Assembly: GCF_035645195.1 (NCBI RefSeq)
Contig: NZ_DASQNA010000018.1
Span: 288,629-352,628, forward strand
DNA length: 64,000 nucleotides
Source: Paenibacillus sp.
GTDB taxonomy: Bacteria > Bacillota > Bacilli > Paenibacillales > YIM-B00363
Direction: 5' to 3'
A program made the translations under genes and the position numbers. The notes beneath the pieces are model-generated. The model was not told the DNA's origin, searched no databases, and saw nothing but the letters and a program-made list of their open reading frames with translations. Shown piece by piece: positions 60,526 to 64,000 of the stretch (position 1 is its first letter; the number at the start of each line of letters is the position of its first letter).

Positions 60526-61770
60526 TTACATAAATAGGCGTTCCGCCTCCAACGGTCCGCTGCTCAGCTCCGTCAGGTGCAGCTCTTCGAGCGCTTCGAT
60601 GTCTTTCAGCAAATGTCCGGTCAAGATGCACGCTGCCGTCTGATCCTTCGCGATCCGGCCGGCCGCGCGCAGCCGCAAGACGCCGGCCAGCGTCGCCGCC
60701 GACGCCGGCTCGCAGCCGATCCCTTCCCGGTCGATGACCCGCTTCGCCTCCATGATTTCCCGATCCGACACGGCGACGGTCAAGCCGTTCGACACCCGAA
60801 GCGCGCGCAGCGCCCTGCGCCAACTGGGGGGATTGCCGATGTTTAACGCGCTGGCGCGCGTATGCGGCCGGGGCTCTGGCGTCAATGTTTCGGCGCCGTC
60901 GCGAAGCATTGCATGGAAGGGACTCGCCCCTTCCGCCTGCACCAAAGCGATTCTCGGAATCGCGTCGATCATGCCGAGCGCATGCAGCTGTTCCAGCGCT
61001 TCGCCCAGCGCGGAGACGTTGCTGAGGGCGCCTCCCGGCAGCGCGATCCAGTCGGGGGTGCGCCATCCGAGCTGCTGCGCGAGCTCGAACGCGATGCTTT
61101 TCTGTCCCTCGATGCGGTAGGGGTTGACGGAGTTGCACACGTATAACCCAAGACGACGGGCATGCTCCCGGAGAAATCGGATTCCGTCGTCGTAGGTGCC
61201 GTCGAACGGAATGACGCAGGCGCCGTAAGCCAAGGTTTGAATGACTTTCGTCCGGGAGACGCCCTCGGCCGGAGCGAGCACGAAGGCGTCAAGACCGGCC
61301 CACGCGGCGTACATGGCGAGCGAGGCGGACGTGTTCCCGGTCGACGAGCATACGAATCGGGTCGAGCCCGACAGCTTGCCGTGCGTGACGGCGACGGCCA
61401 TGCCGTTGTCTTTGAACGAGCCGCTCGGATTTTCGCTTTGCGCTTTCAACCACAGCTTGCGGACGCCGGCAAAGGCGGCGAGCCGCTCCGATTCATACAA
61501 TCCGGTGTTGCCTTCCCCCCGGTAAACCAAGGCGTCCTCCGGAAATTCGGGAGCGATCAGCTCGCGGTACCGCCACACTCCGCTGGAATAAGGTCCGCTG
61601 CGCAAGGCGAGACGGTCGTCGAACAGCCGCTTCAACCGTTCTCCGTCCAGCTGCGCCGTCGGCCTGCGAATATCCCAAAGGTCTGCGCCGCAGCCGCACA
61701 AGGCGTCCGACCACTCGCCGACGCGGCGCATGCCGCATGCCGTGCATTCCAGTTCGGGTACTTCATGCAT
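60526..61770 (-). CDS. Threonine synthase family PLP enzyme with N-terminal zinc ribbon
   Basis: 414 aa. The N-terminus carries a CTACGMRRVGEW and CGCGADLWD zinc-ribbon motif (residues 8-40); the PLP domain has the Schiff-base lysine in SENPSGSFKDNGM, then STGNTSASLAMYAAWAGL phosphate cup and the LPGGALSNVSALGEAL loop. Threonine synthase converts O-phosphohomoserine to threonine, but relatives of this subgroup make other products (for example cysteate). No hom or thrB gene is adjacent; the divergent LysR regulator is unusual for the thr pathway, so another substrate is possible. ATG 61770 behind GAGGAGGGG. Confidence 0.85.
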   Translation of the reverse strand: MHEVPELECTACGMRRVGEWSDALCGCGADLWDIRRPTAQLDGERLKRLFDDRLALRSGPYSSGVWRYRELIAPEFPEDALVYRGEGNTGLYESERLAAFAGVRKLWLKAQSENPSGSFKDNGMAVAVTHGKLSGSTRFVCSSTGNTSASLAMYAAWAGLDAFVLAPAEGVSRTKVIQTLAYGACVIPFDGTYDDGIRFLREHARRLGLYVCNSVNPYRIEGQKSIAFELAQQLGWRTPDWIALPGGALSNVSALGEALEQLHALGMIDAIPRIALVQAEGASPFHAMLRDGAETLTPEPRPHTRASALNIGNPPSWRRALRALRVSNGLTVAVSDREIMEAKRVIDREGIGCEPASAATLAGVLRLRAAGRIAKDQTAACILTGHLLKDIEALEELHLTELSSGPLEAERLFM

Positions 61771-61828
61771 GGTAACATTCCCCTCCTCTTCGTATGACAA
61801 TCTGGAAGATAAGAAAAGGATAGCCGCG

Positions 61829-61842
61829 ATTTACGTATAAAT
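61829..61842. promoter_or_regulatory. LysR-box-like site in divergent promoter region
   Basis: ATTTA-CGTA-TAAAT fits the T-N11-A rule for LysR-type operators and lies in the AT-rich gap between the threonine-synthase-like and LysR genes. Confidence 0.45.
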
Positions 61843-61899
61843 AAAATATATAATAATAATGAATGCATAAATTAAAATTATATAAATGGGGTGGTGCGG

Positions 61900-62790
61900 G
61901 TGAATCTTCACGCGCTGCGGCTATTTCGCGAGGTGTCCCTGACGGGGAGCGTATCCGGCGCGGCGGAGCGGCTGCATATGAGCCAGCCGGCCGTGACGAT
62001 GCAGCTTCGCAAGCTGGAGAAGGAGCTCGGGTTTTCGCTCACGCGTCCGCACGGCCGCGGCATCGAACTGACGGAGTCCGGCCGATGGCTGTCCGAGCAA
62101 GCCGAACGGTTCTTCAAGCTGGAGGCGGACATCAAGGATCAATGCGAAGCGTTCAAGCAAGGCCGGCGCGGCCGGCTCAAACTGGCGGCGACGTATTTGC
62201 CGGCGAATTTCCTGCTCCCGGGCTGGATCGCGGCGTTCCGCCGAAGCCGTCCGGAATTGTCCGTCTCCGTGTCGTCGGGCAACGCCAGCAGCGCGCTGGC
62301 GAAGCTGCTCAATTTTGAGGCGGAAACCGCTTGGATCGGCGGGCGAACGGCGTTCCCGAGCGCCGTCGACGCCTTCCGCTGCTACGAGGACGAGCTGTGG
62401 TTCGTAGCCGCGCCTCGCCATCGCTTCGCTGGGCGGCGCTGCACGCTCGAAGAGCTGGCGGAGGAGCCGTTCATTTTGCGCGAGCCCGGGAGCTTTACGA
62501 GAGAAGCTTTGTATTCTTTATATCATGCGGCCGGTTTGACGCCGCCCTCGCCGGCCGTACAATTCGAAGGCCCGCAGGAAACGATCCGCGCCGCCGTCGA
62601 AGGGATCGGCATCGCCTACGCGACGAAATTGGAGGTGGGCGCCTATATCGATTCGGGGGTGCTCGCGAAGATCGACACCGACGTCCCGCCGATGACGAAT
62701 CCGATTTCCTGCTGCACGAGGGCGGGAGACGCGCTCTCTCCCGCTGCCGAGGCTTTCTTGGCAGCGCTGCCTGCCGGGCGGCGGGGGTAG
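61900..62790 (+). CDS. LysR family transcriptional regulator
   Basis: 296 aa. N-terminal winged helix LRLFREVSLTGSVSGAAERLHMSQPAVTMQLRKLEKELG (in position 5-45) and a LysR substrate-binding domain. I start at GTG 61900 (protein begins MNLHALRLF, the family norm), with GGGGTGG upstream; two earlier in-frame GTGs are possible. Divergent from the threonine-synthase-like gene, which is its likely target through the LysR box at 61829. The ligand is unknown. Confidence 0.9.
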   Translation: MNLHALRLFREVSLTGSVSGAAERLHMSQPAVTMQLRKLEKELGFSLTRPHGRGIELTESGRWLSEQAERFFKLEADIKDQCEAFKQGRRGRLKLAATYLPANFLLPGWIAAFRRSRPELSVSVSSGNASSALAKLLNFEAETAWIGGRTAFPSAVDAFRCYEDELWFVAAPRHRFAGRRCTLEELAEEPFILREPGSFTREALYSLYHAAGLTPPSPAVQFEGPQETIRAAVEGIGIAYATKLEVGAYIDSGVLAKIDTDVPPMTNPISCCTRAGDALSPAAEAFLAALPAGRRG

Positions 62791-62804
62791 CGCGCTTGCC
62801 GATC

Positions 62805-62847
62805 GCGGCGGCGGGCTGGGCCGACTGGAAACGGGAGCCGCTTTTTT
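62805..62847 (+). terminator. Possible terminator after LysR gene
   Basis: GCGGC ... GCCGC arms with an imperfect inner stem, followed by TTTTTT. Confidence 0.4.
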
Positions 62848-62879
62848 AGTACGATAGGTGCCATGGAGGGACATACCTT

Positions 62880-63851
62880 ATGGGCATCCGAGTTATTAAA
62901 ACGGCGATCGCCGCCGTGATCGCCATCTACATAGCGCTTGCGTTCAACCTGACGTTCCCGCTGTCCGCGGGGCTGCTCGCCATCCTCGGCGTCGACGTCA
63001 CGCGCAAGCGCAGCTTGCAGAGCGCCTTCGTCCGCATCGTTTCGTCGGTCGTCGGGCTGCTGTTCGCCATCTTCGTGTTCGACGTCCTCGGATTTCACGT
63101 ATGGGCCATTGCCTTGTACATCTGCATCGCTTATCCGGTGCTCGCGAAATGGAATTTGAAGGACGGCATCATTACGAGCTCCGTCATCGTCTTCCATGTG
63201 TTTACCGAGGAAACGCTGGCGCCGTCGATGATCATGAACGAATTGTACTTGCTTCTCGTGGGACTCGGGTCGGCGACGGTCGTCAACTTGATCTACATGC
63301 CGAGCTGGGACAAAGATATACGCGCGGAGAAGGAGCGGACGGAAGAAGCGATGTCCGCCGTGTTTCGGGAAATCGCGATGCATCTGCGGGACCCGGGCCG
63401 GGAATGGGACGGGCGCGAGCTGCTCGACGCGGAGGACGCGATCGACAGGGGGGCGGAATTGGCGGCTCGCTCGTCGGAGAACGCCCTGTTCCAAGGGGAA
63501 GAAGAGTGGAGGACGTATTTCGTCATGCGGGATCGGCAGCTCGAGGCGATTCGGCGCATGCTTGTCCTGATCGCGAGGGTGTACGCCGACCTGCCGTACG
63601 GCCGGATGACCGCCGAGCTGTTCGACGGCCTCAGCAACGACGTCAAGAGCGAGTATTACGCGGGCAACGTCGAGAAACGGCTCGCGGAGCTGGAGGAGAC
63701 GTTCCGGGACATGCCGCTTCCCGCCACGCGGGAGGAGTTCGAAACGCGATCGGCCCTGCTGCAGCTGCTCTTCGACTTGAAGCATTACTTGTCCATCGCC
63801 GGGGCGATGAAGAAGCGGAGAGCGGCTTTAGGGCTTGGAAAAACAAAATAA
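62880..63851 (+). CDS. Aromatic acid exporter family protein (FUSC/ArAE-like)
   Basis: 323 aa. Four to five N-terminal helices (residues 5-150: IRVIKTAIAAVIAIYIALAF, then LGVDVTRKRSLQSAFVRIVSS) and a cytoplasmic helical C-terminal half of about 170 residues. This is the short Firmicute type (YqjA-like), half the length of proteobacterial AaeB/FUSC transporters, suggesting dimers. Presumed export of aromatic or organic acids is from family knowledge only. ATG with GGAGGG upstream. It is the last gene before cotE and has no terminator of its own. Confidence 0.85.
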   Translation: MGIRVIKTAIAAVIAIYIALAFNLTFPLSAGLLAILGVDVTRKRSLQSAFVRIVSSVVGLLFAIFVFDVLGFHVWAIALYICIAYPVLAKWNLKDGIITSSVIVFHVFTEETLAPSMIMNELYLLLVGLGSATVVNLIYMPSWDKDIRAEKERTEEAMSAVFREIAMHLRDPGREWDGRELLDAEDAIDRGAELAARSSENALFQGEEEWRTYFVMRDRQLEAIRRMLVLIARVYADLPYGRMTAELFDGLSNDVKSEYYAGNVEKRLAELEETFRDMPLPATREEFETRSALLQLLFDLKHYLSIAGAMKKRRAALGLGKTK

Positions 63852-63860
63852 AAGAAGTAA

Positions 63861-63889
63861 TCACAATAGACGAATGTCCTGCATACAAT
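63861..63889 (+). promoter_or_regulatory. SigE-type sporulation promoter of cotE
   Basis: TCACAAT (63861-63867), 14-nt spacer, CATACAAT (63882-63889), close to the SigE consensus KMATATT-N14/15-CATACANT. In B. subtilis cotE is under SigE and SigK. Confidence 0.65.
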
Positions 63890-63923
63890 TGAAATTGAAT
63901 GATTGTATGGAGGAGGTTGTAAG

Positions 63924-64000
63924 ATGGTTGCAGATAACGATTTGCAGTGCCGTGAGATCATCACGAAAGCGGTCTGCGGCAAAGGTCGTAAGTTCTCTCA
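63924..64000 (+). CDS. cotE: Spore coat morphogenetic protein CotE (5' end only)
   Basis: Only the first 25 codons lie in the window; the translation contains CREIITKAVCGKGRKFS, which is nearly the B. subtilis CotE N-terminus (YREIITKAVVAKGRKFT). CotE organises outer spore coat assembly in the mother cell. ATG 63924 is preceded by GGAGGAGG and the SigE-type promoter at 63861. The gene continues past the right edge. Confidence 0.9.
   Translation, partial: MVADNDLQCREIITKAVCGKGRKFS

Noticed and set aside
1..64000. Riboswitches, T-boxes, tRNA or rRNA genes
   Set aside because: I looked through the leaders and gaps and found no convincing structure or conserved sequence; a covariance-model search would be needed to exclude them.

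Overview
The window is GC-rich chromosomal DNA from an endospore-forming Firmicute, most likely a Paenibacillaceae member (Cohnella/Paenibacillus-like). The grounds are the cotE start with a SigE-type promoter at the right edge, a YjcZ-family mini-gene, a YesM/YesN two-component pair beside a LplB-type sugar ABC transporter without its own ATPase, several TTG/GTG starts behind strong purine-rich ribosome binding sites, and cre-like CcpA sites. The genus is inferred from gene content only. I saw no tRNA, rRNA, CRISPR array, transposase or phage gene.

Layout. 1-1808: a non-coding tandem repeat array (units of 198 or about 169 bp, probably continuing left of the window), then a terminator and a MarR promoter. 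1.8-5.1 kb: MarR regulator, a CapA-type lipoprotein, an RNA methyltransferase-like gene and a PAP2 phosphatase. 5.2-12 kb: the glycogen operon glgB-glgC-glgD-glgA with an Eis-like acetyltransferase. 12-18.4 kb: a SufR-like Fe-S regulator, catalase, cardiolipin synthase, an AraC regulator and a short pyruvate kinase. 18.5-25.9 kb: YesM/YesN sensor pair plus sugar-binding lipoprotein and two permeases. 25.9-32.3 kb: an MFS transporter, then an oxalate/formate-type antiporter divergent from formate dehydrogenase, followed by DUF1641 and two very small overlapping genes.

32.3-35.2 kb: a 53-aa membrane protein, a DUF3231 protein and an SLH-like secreted protein. 35.3-43.5 kb: a membrane-anchored AraC regulator, a tripartite tricarboxylate-type transporter (tctC-tctB-tctA), an SDR, a KDG kinase and a KDPG aldolase, which together look like a sugar-acid uptake and catabolism operon. 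43.5-48 kb: a dihydroxyacetone/glycerol module (fused dhaKL, DhaS activator, DhaQ/DhaK-like paralogue, glpF) in which dhaKL and glpF share an identical composite promoter: a DhaS-type operator inside the promoter spacer and a cre site at the transcription start.

48-64 kb: small hypotheticals, an SDR, a sunset-domain-like membrane protein, a KstD-like flavoprotein, a YyaL/DUF255 protein, a GH18 protein with six N-terminal repeats, DUF2653 and membrane-protein pair, DUF309, a HesB-like protein, an M32 carboxypeptidase, YjcZ, a threonine synthase homologue divergent from a LysR regulator, an aromatic-acid exporter family protein and the first 77 nt of cotE.

The strongest candidates for new biology are the shared DhaS/cre promoter module, the two mini-genes that end the formate dehydrogenase operon, and the coupling of a tricarboxylate-type transporter to KDG/KDPG catabolism under a transmembrane AraC protein.
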